From Alphaproteobacteria bacterium (GTDB lineage Bacteria > Pseudomonadota > Alphaproteobacteria > UBA2966): a DNA stretch of 52,342 bases. The notes under the pieces were generated by a model. It had not been told where the DNA came from and ran no database searches. It was given only the letters and a program-made list of their open reading frames with translations. Each line of letters begins with the position of its first letter. Within the stretch, counting starts at the first letter, position 1. The position numbers and the translations under genes were made by a program. The stretch covers positions 9,114-61,455 of the forward strand of contig JAGWAU010000014.1 in NCBI GenBank assembly GCA_021296255.1, given 5' to 3'. Positions 1-7,170 of this stretch are shown in pieces.

Positions 1-74
1 GTTGGGGTGTTCACGTCGTTGGCGCCGGTCCAGGCGAAGGTTGTCCGATCCAGTTCGGCCTCGAGCTCCGCCAT
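1..74 (-). CDS. Partial unknown gene running off the left edge
   Basis: An open frame enters the window from the left edge on the minus strand. Its first visible methionine opens the peptide MAELEAELDRTTFAWTG. The phrase TTFAWTGANDVNTP faintly resembles the C-terminal part of DUF3500 proteins, but too little is visible to assign a family. The frame begins about 30 bases from a terminal-repeat-like copy, so its 5' part may have been lost by insertion or deletion. This is a weak call. Confidence 0.25.
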   Translation of the reverse strand, partial: MAELEAELDRTTFAWTGANDVNTP

Positions 75-100
75 TCGGCACTGAGCGTTCCCGGAGGGCT

Positions 101-199
101 GAATTGTTGATCGGCGCGTAGGTTGGGCGCCGATCAGCACGGTAACTCATCGATTTTGATTGATCCTGTGGGGTCACACTCCGGTGCCGATCAACATTG
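101..199 (+). repeat. IS-end-like repeat, copy 1
   Basis: This is the best-preserved copy of a dispersed element. It opens with GTTGATCGGCGC and contains an inverted pair (GATCGGCG / CGCCGATC) around a ~13-base centre. After ~30 less conserved bases it closes with a GGGGTCA block and a second GCCGATCAACA. Arrays of GATCGGCG/CGCCGATC with GGGGTCA blocks are the style of the multiple terminal repeats of IS21-family elements (established knowledge, from memory). No transposase lies next to it. It is read as a remnant or solo end. Confidence 0.55.
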
Positions 200-284
200 T
201 GAGATTAACGTTCAGGAGAGGCTTGCCCGGTATGTCGTACAAGCCGCAATTCAATGCCGTATATCGAACAAACCGCGAAACGCT

Positions 285-545
285 CTAATCGGCTCTCTTG
301 CGCGGGAACAACCGCTGTTTGATTTGGATCGCGAACTCCCTTGGCTTCTCTCGCGGGTCGGTTTCCGACGCGATCTTCGCAAAGTCCGATTTGACGGCGT
401 CGATGCGCGGCTTGGCCTGATTCCAGCCGTCTCGTACCCGTGGCTTGACCTTCGTCTCGATCAGTTCCGCCGCCTTCTCCTGCGCGCGTGGATCAGTGAC
501 CAGGCGTTGCGCGGCATGAAACAGCAGGCGGTGAATGAGGGCCAC
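285..545 (-). CDS. Small basic helical protein, unknown function
   Basis: The gene encodes 86 residues from a GTG start that gives VALIHRLLFHAAQRL. The protein is charged and probably all helical. It has repeated Lys/Arg-Ala-Glu stretches (DPRAQEKAAELIETKVKP, then a second helix around WNQAKPRIDAVKSDF) and a basic C-terminus ending PRKRAD. There is no signal peptide or membrane segment. The regular codon use and amphipathic pattern suggest a real gene. An alternative TTG start 18 codons upstream would overlap a tiny upstream frame. It lies between two IS-end-like repeats, so it may be cargo or a bystander. I do not recognise the family. Confidence 0.5.
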   Translation of the reverse strand: MALIHRLLFHAAQRLVTDPRAQEKAAELIETKVKPRVRDGWNQAKPRIDAVKSDFAKIASETDPREKPREFAIQIKQRLFPRKRAD

Positions 546-550
546 GGCGC

Positions 551-670
551 CTACTTCCGCTCTGCCTGTCCGTAACCGATAAAATCGATGTGCGAACAAT
601 CAGTATCGTCCGTGGCCGTGTCGGAGCGCGGCTCGGCCGTGTTTGCGTCTATGGCACTTACGCGGGCCAT
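551..670 (-). CDS. Possible 39-codon upstream reading frame
   Basis: A short frame starting with ATG (MARVSAIDANTAEP...) ends in TAG five bases before the GTG start of the small helical protein downstream on the same strand. It is acidic and threonine-rich, with no recognisable motif. The close stop-to-start spacing could support translational coupling or a leader peptide. Chance is equally possible because no strong ribosome binding site is visible. Confidence 0.2.
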   Translation of the reverse strand: MARVSAIDANTAEPRSDTATDDTDCSHIDFIGYGQAERK

Positions 671-887
671 GTGGCTCGTAATTCTGATATCGGATCGATA
701 CTAACTGGTCAGCGCATTACTGTAGCGATTTTGGCACCAATAGGGTCCCTGTCAATGCCGCCGTGTCGGGGTTCTCTATTGTTCACGGCGGTTCCGCACC
801 CAAGGTTATCCTGCTCTCTCATGGTCCTCAATGTGTCTCCGTGTTGAGACTTGCCCTGGTTAGGGAGTCCGTGCATGGCCGATAAGT

Positions 888-984
888 GAATTGTTGATCG
901 GCGCGCAGGTTGGATCTCGATCGGCACGCCAGCTCGTCGATACAGTGTGGTTCCCTGGGGTCAAACTTGGGCGCCGAACAACAG
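888..984 (+). repeat. IS-end-like repeat, copy 2
   Basis: This is the second copy of the dispersed element, in direct orientation to copy 1 and about 790 bases from it. The left GTTGATCGGCGCG block and the right GGGGTCAAACTT...GCGCCGAACAACA block are clear. The internal CGCCGATCA is degenerate (CTCGATCGG). The 690 bases between copies 1 and 2 hold the small helical protein and otherwise nothing recognisable: no transposase, and low coding signal from about 671 to 887. Confidence 0.5.
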
Positions 985-990
985 ACGCCT

Positions 991-1104
991 CGCAACATCA
1001 CGCTCCCGCCTATCAATGAACGCCTTCTGCTCCCGCGTGAGCATGACGCTGTAGGTCCGGGCGCTGTTCCAGAAGTGATTCTCGGCAAGCCGGACCGTCG
1101 GAAA
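991..1104 (-). pseudogene. Open fragment of an unknown gene beside repeat copy 2
   Basis: An uninterrupted minus-strand stretch of 38 codons reads FPTVRLAENHFWNSARTY followed by SVMLTREQKAFIDR. It looks protein-like (balanced composition, an aromatic core, then a charged helix), but it has no start codon of its own and runs straight into repeat copy 2. It also overlaps the region just upstream of the dehydrogenase gene on the other strand. It is best read as the truncated tail of a gene cut by the mobile element. The family is not recognised. Confidence 0.25.
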
Positions 1105-1122
1105 CGAAGTTTGGAGGATGAA

Positions 1123-2016
1123 ATGGCATTAGAACGCATCGGGTTTATTGGCCTTGGGAATATGGGTGGTCCCATGGCTGCCAACTTGGTCAAAGCAGGA
1201 TATTCCGTCATATGCTACGACATCGCGGGAACGGAGGAGCGAGCGCCAAAGGGCGCAGAGATTGCCGCTTCCGCAACGCAGATCGCAGGCGGCGCCGACT
1301 TTGTGGTCATCAGCGTCGACAAGCAGAATTCGGTAGAAAGCATCGCCCAAGAAATCGCGGAAGCAAACAACCGGACTGTCTCGATTGTAATAGACACGTC
1401 CACCATCGGTTCACACACAGCCCGTGCCGCGGAAGCTCGCCTGAGAGAGGTGGACGTCACGTATATTGACTCACCGGTCGCCGGTGGCTCCGGCAGCACG
1501 GGTGTCGGCCACGCTGCCGCTAAATCGGCCGCCCTGACATTCATTGTCGCAGGGCCAACCACTGCAGTGGAGCAGGTTCGCCCGGTCATGGAGGCGATGG
1601 GCCGTCAGGTGTTCCATGTGGGTGAAGAACCGGGCCAGGCCCAGGCTATCAAACTGATCAACAATTTCGTGTTCAGTGCGTCACTGATAGCAGTGAGCGA
1701 GGCAATGGTTTACGGCCTCAATCAGAACCTTGATATGAAATCGATCCTTGAGGTGCTGAACGTCTCAAGCGGCCAGAATGTTGCGACCTCATATGTTTTT
1801 CCAACATTGATTGAACCTGAAACTTATGACGTCGGGGCGACAATCGAGATTCTCGCCAAGGACGTGTCCGTCTATGCGAACGAGGTCTGGAACGGGAACT
1901 CCCCCAACGCCGTTGGCGCCCTAGTCAATAAAATCTGTACAGATATGGAGAAGGAGATGCCGGGCGCAGATTGGAGTCGAATGTACCCCTTCATCCGTGA
2001 TGGTGGAGAGGGTTAG
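1123..2016 (+). CDS. NAD-binding 3-hydroxyisobutyrate / tartronate semialdehyde reductase family
   Basis: This is a 297-residue beta-hydroxyacid dehydrogenase. It has an N-terminal Rossmann motif GFIGLGNMGGPM (residues 7-18), the substrate-binding signature DSPVAGG (116-122), and the catalytic block GQAQAIKLINN with Lys177 and Asn180-181. Family members oxidise 3-hydroxyisobutyrate or reduce 2-hydroxy-3-oxopropionate; the substrate cannot be chosen here. The start is set by ATG with GGAGG eight bases before it; a longer open frame upstream runs through repeat copy 2 and is not coding. The closing tail is shorter than in GarR. Base composition is less GC-rich than in most of the window, which fits acquisition with the neighbouring mobile debris (inference). 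Confidence 0.9.
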   Translation: MALERIGFIGLGNMGGPMAANLVKAGYSVICYDIAGTEERAPKGAEIAASATQIAGGADFVVISVDKQNSVESIAQEIAEANNRTVSIVIDTSTIGSHTARAAEARLREVDVTYIDSPVAGGSGSTGVGHAAAKSAALTFIVAGPTTAVEQVRPVMEAMGRQVFHVGEEPGQAQAIKLINNFVFSASLIAVSEAMVYGLNQNLDMKSILEVLNVSSGQNVATSYVFPTLIEPETYDVGATIEILAKDVSVYANEVWNGNSPNAVGALVNKICTDMEKEMPGADWSRMYPFIRDGGEG

Positions 2017-2256
2017 AGCGCCATTTCAGATCATTCCGACCCCAGAGGCCCCTCAGCGGCGCTCCGTGTCCGTCTAGAGTTCTTACCCGCCGCCTTTCAC
2101 TCGACCCTTTTCCCCTCGGCCCGCTGGCCCTCGGTCTTCGTGCCGTCGGGTGCGGTCTCGACTTCAAGGCGGCGGCTCACCGTCTCATCGAGGAAAACAC
2201 CTCCACTCTAAAACATCCGCGACGCTTTGCCGCTGACCGGGCTTTGATAGTTGCGC

Positions 2257-3642
2257 CTAGATCGGCGGATGGCCAATCGGACCCAGGTCCTGCTCAAAGG
2301 CTGCGCCAATGCGTAACGCCATCGCTTCGTCCCGGCCGCGCGCGGCGATCTGCAGGCCGCCCGGGAAACCATCGTCTGTCAGCCCCATCGGGAGCGAGAG
2401 CGCACACATCGCGAGGTAATTGAACGGGCGGGTGAAGCGTGCTGGATAGGCTGTCTGGTCGACCTCGCTCAGCGGCATGGGCACTGTCGCCAGGGTCGGC
2501 GTAACCACAGCCGCAAGTCCCTGCATGCTGTCGAGGAACGCAACGATGTGCTCCTGCCGCGTCAGGACGGCGGTGATGTAGTCGCGTGCCGCAATTTCCC
2601 GCCCCGGGAGCAGCCTCCGGCGCACGTCCTCATCGACGGGTGACTCCGGGTCCTCCATGAGATCGCCGTAGTGCGTGTAGCCTTCCGCCGTGAAGATGAG
2701 CCCCGTGCCCTCCGCCATCCGTTGCCAAGGAACCGGTGGCGTGAAGGGGACGATCTCGGTGCCGAGGCCGCGCAGGCGTTCGAGCGCGGCATCGTAGAGG
2801 GCCAGAATGGCCGCCTCCACGCCTTCGCAGTCTTGATCCTGAAGGGCGCCGACGCGGAGCCCGCGCACGCCGTCGGCGCGAGGCAGGGTGAGGAACCCAT
2901 CTTGGGCCAGATGTCGTTCGAGCCTGCCTGCCTCGTGCCCAGACATAACGTCGTACATGAACGCCGCGTCGGCGACAGAGCGGGTCATCGGTCCGACCGT
3001 ATCGATCGATGCCGAGCAGGGGATGAGGCCATCGATGGGCAACGTGCCTTCAGTGGTCTTGAGGCCGACGGTGCCGTTCCAGGCCGATGGCGTGCGTACC
3101 GATCCACCCGTATCCGAGCCGACGGCGCAGGGCACGAGTCCGGCGCCCACCGCGACGCCCGATCCGCTCGACGATCCGCCCGGTGTGCGATGCACGTCCG
3201 GGTCCCATGGATTCCAGGGTGTGCCCATAGTGAGGTTGGTCCCCCAGCCGCCCATCGAGAACTCCATGGTCTTAGTCTTGCCGACGAGGATGCCGCCCGC
3301 CGAAAGCAGGCGTTGGGCGATCGTGGCCGTGGCTGGGGAAACTCGGTTCGCCATCGTCAACGAACCGCCCGTGGTGATCCGCCCGGCAATGTCGACGACG
3401 TCTTTAGCGGCGAACGGCACGCCGTGGAACGGACCTAGCCAATGACCCGATTGCATCGCCGTCTCGGCGGCATCCGTTGCGAGGCGGGCGTCGTCCGCAT
3501 AGACCGCCTGGAACGCGCCGAGCTTGGGATCGAGGGCTTCGATTCGAGTCAGCAGTCCGTCGACGACTTCAGTTGGGGTCATTTCGCCGCTGCGATACGA
3601 CCGGGCGAGATCAAGGGCACCAAGATAGGGGTCGATGGCCAA
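2257..3642 (-). CDS. Amidase (amidase-signature family)
   Basis: This is a 461-residue enzyme of the amidase-signature family, which hydrolyses C-N bonds of amides. The Ser-cisSer-Lys triad is visible: Lys80 in PFAAKDVVD, the Gly/Ser loop TPGGSSSGSGVAVGAG (153-168), and the nucleophile Ser181 in GSDTGGSVRTPS. The C-terminal AMCALSLPMG stretch is usual for the family. It is not GatA-specific in context, because no gatB or gatC is near. The start is TTG, six bases after a GGGAGG ribosome binding site; no in-frame ATG lies nearby. It has no signal peptide, so it is probably cytoplasmic. The substrate is unknown. Confidence 0.9.
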   Translation of the reverse strand: MAIDPYLGALDLARSYRSGEMTPTEVVDGLLTRIEALDPKLGAFQAVYADDARLATDAAETAMQSGHWLGPFHGVPFAAKDVVDIAGRITTGGSLTMANRVSPATATIAQRLLSAGGILVGKTKTMEFSMGGWGTNLTMGTPWNPWDPDVHRTPGGSSSGSGVAVGAGLVPCAVGSDTGGSVRTPSAWNGTVGLKTTEGTLPIDGLIPCSASIDTVGPMTRSVADAAFMYDVMSGHEAGRLERHLAQDGFLTLPRADGVRGLRVGALQDQDCEGVEAAILALYDAALERLRGLGTEIVPFTPPVPWQRMAEGTGLIFTAEGYTHYGDLMEDPESPVDEDVRRRLLPGREIAARDYITAVLTRQEHIVAFLDSMQGLAAVVTPTLATVPMPLSEVDQTAYPARFTRPFNYLAMCALSLPMGLTDDGFPGGLQIAARGRDEAMALRIGAAFEQDLGPIGHPPI

Positions 3643-3778
3643 GTGAGCCTCCCGCGCTGAATTGACGGCCTGTTCAGCATAGGCGAGCCGTGGTGCCCGC
3701 GTCTTACCGGTGACATGGCGTCACTGGGCATTGTCAGACTAACTGACTTGGACCTGTAGAACCCGCAATCAAGGGCTA

Positions 3779-3907
3779 TCAGTTTGCAAGTCGCCGCTAG
3801 TCGGCCAAGGCAGTGGCCCGATCGTGTTTGAAAATATCGCGACGGTTGAGATGGCGTTGGTGGTTGAAATTATTGTGGATCGGGGTGACGGCACCACGAT
3901 TGATGTG
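3779..3907 (-). pseudogene. Transposase C-terminal remnant
   Basis: A 43-codon minus-strand fragment reads HINRGAVTPIHNNFNHQRHL, then NRRDIFKHDRATALAD, an in-frame TAG, and RRLAN before a TGA. The pattern FN-QRHL-(6)-FK-(2)-R-(2)-AL-(2)-W/stop resembles the extreme C-terminus of IS6-like DDE transposases as I remember them. There, a Trp codon would stand where the TAG is (TGG to TAG). Nothing upstream extends the homology. It is a small decayed piece. Confidence 0.5.
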
Positions 3908-3977
3908 GAATCGAGTGGGAATCGCCCGAATTTCAGCTACTGAGCAAGCGGCGCATCTTGCCCTACACTCCGAGCCC

Positions 3978-4133
3978 ATGATCCCCGTCCTGGTCCCGGC
4001 CAAGAGGCTCCCGGCTGGCCCTGCGAGCGTCAAGCAGCACCCGGCGGCCTTGGGGATGCTCTTCGCCTGATTGGTGGTGGGCCAGGTCCTGCCCTTCAAC
4101 CCGGCAGGCTCCGTCCGCGGTCCGCGCCACACA
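3978..4133 (+). pseudogene. Tyrosine recombinase (phage-type integrase) N-terminal fragment
   Basis: The translation reads LPAGPASVKQHPAALGMLFA, stop, LVVGQVLPFNPAGSVRGPRH. This matches the core-binding (SAM-like) region of XerC/phage-type integrases, where the usual text is close to SVKQHLAALRMLFDWLV...NPA..VRGPRH. The TGA replaces the expected Trp codon (TGG to TGA). No catalytic Arg-His-Arg-Tyr domain follows: the sequence runs into the Rid gene on the other strand. It is a dead fragment, probably from an integrated element that also left the AlpA-like gene downstream. Confidence 0.6.
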
Positions 4134-4186
4134 AAAGGAGCCCGGCGGTGCCCCTACTATGAAATATCCCGGCTTCTTGTCGTTCT

Positions 4187-4594
4187 TCAGCGGATGATCT
4201 CACCATCGGCGAGTGCGATCGCATCAATTTCCAGCAGGCGCGAAGGATGACCCAATTCCTTGACGCCGACCAGCGTATCGGCGGGATAGGGCGCCGTGAA
4301 CCATTGCTGGCGCAGCTCCATGATCCGACCACGATGAGCCTGCATGTCCGTGAGGTAGATCGTCACTTTTATGATCTTGTCCATCGACGAATTCGCCGCT
4401 TCGAGCGCCCTCTTGATGTTCCGGAATGTCCAATCGGCCTGTGTGTCGAAATCCCCTTCGATCATGGTGCCATCTTCGGTGATGGCGGTCTGCCCTGATA
4501 GGAAGATCAGAGCACCCACCCGGTAACCTTGGGCGATGAAAAACTGCTTGAAAGGATCGGGATCAAGTTCGATGACTTGAGCGTCGGTCGTCAT
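4187..4594 (-). CDS. Rid family (YjgF/YER057c/UK114) protein
   Basis: This is a 135-residue single-domain Rid protein. Members form trimers; RidA hydrolyses reactive enamine/imine intermediates. Recognisable blocks are YRVGALIFLSGQT, ADWTFRNIKRALEAANSSMD and KIIKVTIYLTDMQAH. At the position of the catalytic arginine of archetypal RidA (ARS.VEV) the sequence has PADTLVGVK, so the arginine is replaced by aspartate. It should therefore belong to one of the other Rid subfamilies, and deaminase activity cannot be assumed. The ATG is preceded by GGGAGC. It is divergent from the AlpA-like gene, with repeat copy 3 between them. Confidence 0.88.
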   Translation of the reverse strand: MTTDAQVIELDPDPFKQFFIAQGYRVGALIFLSGQTAITEDGTMIEGDFDTQADWTFRNIKRALEAANSSMDKIIKVTIYLTDMQAHRGRIMELRQQWFTAPYPADTLVGVKELGHPSRLLEIDAIALADGEIIR

Positions 4595-4618
4595 GGTCAG
4601 GCTCCCTCTGTTCGCATT

Positions 4619-4711
4619 GTTGTTGATCAGCGCGTCAATTGGACGCCGATCAGCAGGCTAACCCGTTGATTTCACTTGATCGTGGAGGCTCAATGCCACG
4701 CCGATCAAAAA
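4619..4711 (+). repeat. IS-end-like repeat, copy 3
   Basis: The copy has GTTGATCAGCGCG, ~5 bases, then GGACGCCGATCA, and after a variable spacer GCTCAATGCCACGCCGATCA. It is in the same orientation as copies 1 and 2. It fills the divergent intergenic region between the Rid gene and the AlpA-like gene, and its right block overlaps the first codons of the latter. The palindromes could therefore work as an operator or promoter element as well as an IS end (inference). Confidence 0.5.
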
Positions 4712-5052
4712 TTATGCGACTGCCCGAGGTCATGCTGCGGACCGGACCGAGCAAGGCCACAATTCATCGTCGCTACCGCGACGGCACGTTTCCGACGCCG
4801 GTGAGGCTCGGCTCTCGGTCGATCGGCTGGTGGTCCTCGGAAATACCCGAATGGCTCGCGACGCGTCCGCGCGCTGGTGCGAGGCTCGCCGATGGCCGGA
4901 AAGAGAATGACAGACGGCGGTTGACTGCCGAGAGACTGCGATCATCACGGTCAGGACGATCGGCGCCCATCGCGGTAGCGGCACGCGGAAAAAAGGATGA
5001 CAGCGATGCCATTCATACCAAGGGATCAAATACGGGACGTAACAGGTCGTGA
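4693..5052 (+). CDS. AlpA-family DNA-binding regulator / excisionase-like
   Basis: The gene encodes 119 residues. The first ~58 form an AlpA/MerR-like winged helix-turn-helix: MRLPEVMLRTGPSKATIHRR, then YRDGTFPTPVRLGSRSIGWW and EIPEWLATRP. Such proteins act as activators of integrase genes or as excision factors in prophages and genomic islands. The C-terminal ~60 residues are Arg/Ser-rich and unlike the usual short AlpA tail, so the stop may have been extended by decay. The start could also be the second ATG, seven codons in, because the first lies inside repeat copy 3. The neighbouring integrase fragment fits an old integrated element. Confidence 0.75.
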   Translation: MPRRSKIMRLPEVMLRTGPSKATIHRRYRDGTFPTPVRLGSRSIGWWSSEIPEWLATRPRAGARLADGRKENDRRRLTAERLRSSRSGRSAPIAVAARGKKDDSDAIHTKGSNTGRNRS

Positions 5053-5127
5053 CCTACAAAAAACACAATATTACAATAAGTTACATAGTATAAGTGGCGG
5101 ACGGACCATCCAGCGGTTGGATCGAGC

Positions 5128-5952
5128 ATGCCGACAAAGGACATAGCTGAATGGGACGGCAGGGATGACGTCGTATTGGTGGAGCGCGAAGGCGACGTGG
5201 CCACCGTACTGCTCAACCGGCCGGACAAGCTGAATGCGCTCAACAGGGAGATGTGGAAGCGCATCGGCGAGGTGTTTCGCTCACTCGACGGCGACGACGA
5301 GCTGCGTTGCGTCGTGCTGAAGGGCGGGGGCGACAAGGCGCTCGCGCCCGGCGCCGACATCAGCGAGTTCGCCGACACGCGCAACGATTCGGCGCAGGCA
5401 AGCGAGTATGGCGGCCTCATGCACGAGGCCATGGCCGCCATCCGCGATTGCCGCGTTCCCGTGGTCGCCCGGATCGGGGGCCTGTGCGTGGGCGGCGGCC
5501 TGGAACTCGCGCTCATGTGCGACCTCCGGATCGCCGGCGCGGGCGCCCGCTTCGGCATCCCCGTCAGCCGGCTTGGACTGGTCATGGCCTACCCGGAAGT
5601 GGAAGCCCTTGTCGATCTGGTGGGGCCGTCGGTGGCTCTCGAAATCCTGCTGGAGGCACGCGTGTTCGACGCGAAGGAGGCCAAGGACAAGGGCCTCGTC
5701 AACCGCGTGGTCCCCGACGAGAAGCTGGATGCGGACGTCGCCCAGACCGTCAAGCGCATCTCTTCGGGTGCGCCGCTGGTCAATCGCTGGCACAAGAAGT
5801 TCATCCGGCGGGTGGTCGCGGGCGCCAGGACCCCCGCCCCTCTCACGCGGGAAGAGGCCGCCGAGGGTTTCGCCTGTTTCGACACCGAGGACTTCCAGGA
5901 AGGCGTCCGCGCTTTTCTCGCCAAGGAAACGCCGCGATTCAAGGGCAGGTGA
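5128..5952 (+). CDS. Enoyl-CoA hydratase/isomerase (crotonase) family protein
   Basis: This is a 274-residue crotonase-fold protein acting on an acyl-CoA. The oxyanion-hole elements are PGADIS (74-79) and GGLCVGGGLELAL (117-129). Glu126 aligns with the first catalytic glutamate of enoyl-CoA hydratase. The second is absent: FGIPVSRLGL (142-151) replaces the usual FG.PE..LG, so plain hydration is doubtful and another crotonase reaction is possible. The ATG start follows an AT-rich stretch (about 5053-5095) that may hold the promoter and also marks the edge of the mobile scar. The stop is three bases from the next gene, so the two are probably co-transcribed. Confidence 0.9.
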   Translation: MPTKDIAEWDGRDDVVLVEREGDVATVLLNRPDKLNALNREMWKRIGEVFRSLDGDDELRCVVLKGGGDKALAPGADISEFADTRNDSAQASEYGGLMHEAMAAIRDCRVPVVARIGGLCVGGGLELALMCDLRIAGAGARFGIPVSRLGLVMAYPEVEALVDLVGPSVALEILLEARVFDAKEAKDKGLVNRVVPDEKLDADVAQTVKRISSGAPLVNRWHKKFIRRVVAGARTPAPLTREEAAEGFACFDTEDFQEGVRAFLAKETPRFKGR

Positions 5953-5954
5953 GC

Positions 5955-7157
5955 ATGGCGAACGGCGGCGGCGGATTGCTATCGGGCATCCGGGTCATCG
6001 AGATGAGTCACATCATGGCCGCGCCCACGTGCGGGCTGCTGCTCGCCGACATGGGAGCCGACGTGATCAAAGTGGAACGGCGCCCCCATGGAGACAGCAT
6101 CCGCAACAGCGGGCCCTTCACGGACGGCGAGTCGGCTCCGTTCGCCATGATGAACCGCAACAAGCGGGGCGTGGCCCTCGACATGAAGACGGACGGGGCG
6201 ACAGCGGTTCTGGGCCGGCTGATCGAAGGCGCGGACGTGTTCATCGAGAACTACCGTCTGGGCGCCATGGAACGCTACGGCGCGGGCTACGAAGAGATGG
6301 CGAAGGCCAATCGCGGGCTGGTCTATTGCTCGATCTCGGGCTTCGGCGGCACCGGCCCGTACGCCGAACGCGGCGGCTTCGACCTAGTGGCGCAGGGCAT
6401 GAGCGGGCTCATGAGCATCACCGGCGAAGGCCCCGGGAGGCCGCCGGTCAAGGTGGGCGCCCCGGTCACCGACATCACCGCCGGGTCGCTCGCCGCGCTC
6501 GGGATCGTGGCAGCCCTGTTCAAGCGGGTAAGCACGGGACGCGGTCAGTTGATCGACACCTCGCTCCTCGAAGCCGGCATCATGCACACCTACTGGCAGT
6601 CGGCGATCTTCATGGCCTCGGGCGAGCGGCCGACGGCGATGGGGTCGGCCCATCCCCTGATGGCGCCCTACCAGGCTTTCAAGACCAAGGACGGCTGGAT
6701 CACCCTGGGAGCCGCCAACCAGGGCCTGTGGTTGAAACTCGTGGATCTACTCGGCGTCCCCGAGATCGTCGAGGATCCGCGCTTTACGGGACCCAACGAA
6801 CGCCGGGCCAATCTGGCGGACCTGCAAGAAGCCCTCATCCCGATCTTCGAGACAGACACCACCGACGGTTGGCTCGCCAAGCTCGACGCCGCCGGCATTC
6901 CGGCGGGTCCGGTCTTCGATATCCCGCAGATGACGTCGGACGAGCACGTTCTCGCCCGCGAGATGATCGAGGAGGTGGGAACGTCCCGCGGCGGACCCAT
7001 GCAGGTTCTGGGCCACCCGATCAAGTATTCGAAGAACCCTGCCGTCATTCGCCGCCGGGCACCGCGGCTCGGCGAGCATACGAGGGAGGTGCTCGGTGAG
7101 GCCGGCTACACGAGCGACGAGATCCGGGCGCTGGAGAGCACGGGCGCCATAGGCTGA
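5955..7157 (+). CDS. CaiB/BaiF-family (class III) CoA-transferase
   Basis: This 400-residue class III CoA-transferase moves CoA between carboxylic acids through an aspartyl-CoA intermediate. The catalytic aspartate is Asp173 in VGAPVTDITAG. Other hallmarks are LLLADMGADVIKVERP-like text (LLLADMGADVIKVERR, 28-43), NRNKRGVALDMK (67-78), and SGFGGTGPYAERGGFD (128-143). The gene begins two bases after the crotonase stop, so the pair may activate and process the same acid. The acid is unknown. Confidence 0.92.
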   Translation: MANGGGGLLSGIRVIEMSHIMAAPTCGLLLADMGADVIKVERRPHGDSIRNSGPFTDGESAPFAMMNRNKRGVALDMKTDGATAVLGRLIEGADVFIENYRLGAMERYGAGYEEMAKANRGLVYCSISGFGGTGPYAERGGFDLVAQGMSGLMSITGEGPGRPPVKVGAPVTDITAGSLAALGIVAALFKRVSTGRGQLIDTSLLEAGIMHTYWQSAIFMASGERPTAMGSAHPLMAPYQAFKTKDGWITLGAANQGLWLKLVDLLGVPEIVEDPRFTGPNERRANLADLQEALIPIFETDTTDGWLAKLDAAGIPAGPVFDIPQMTSDEHVLAREMIEEVGTSRGGPMQVLGHPIKYSKNPAVIRRRAPRLGEHTREVLGEAGYTSDEIRALESTGAIG

Positions 7158-7170
7158 TACGCCCCGCCGG

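Noticed and set aside
2100..2230. Minus-strand text GVFLDETVSRRLEVE downstream of the amidase as a gene remnant
   Set aside because: It is only about 30 codons, follows an in-frame stop, and matches no family I recognise.
4068..4070. In-frame TGA as a selenocysteine codon, considered because selABC is present
   Set aside because: It lies in a short integrase fragment that lacks its catalytic domain and sits at a Trp position, so TGG to TGA decay is the simpler reading.
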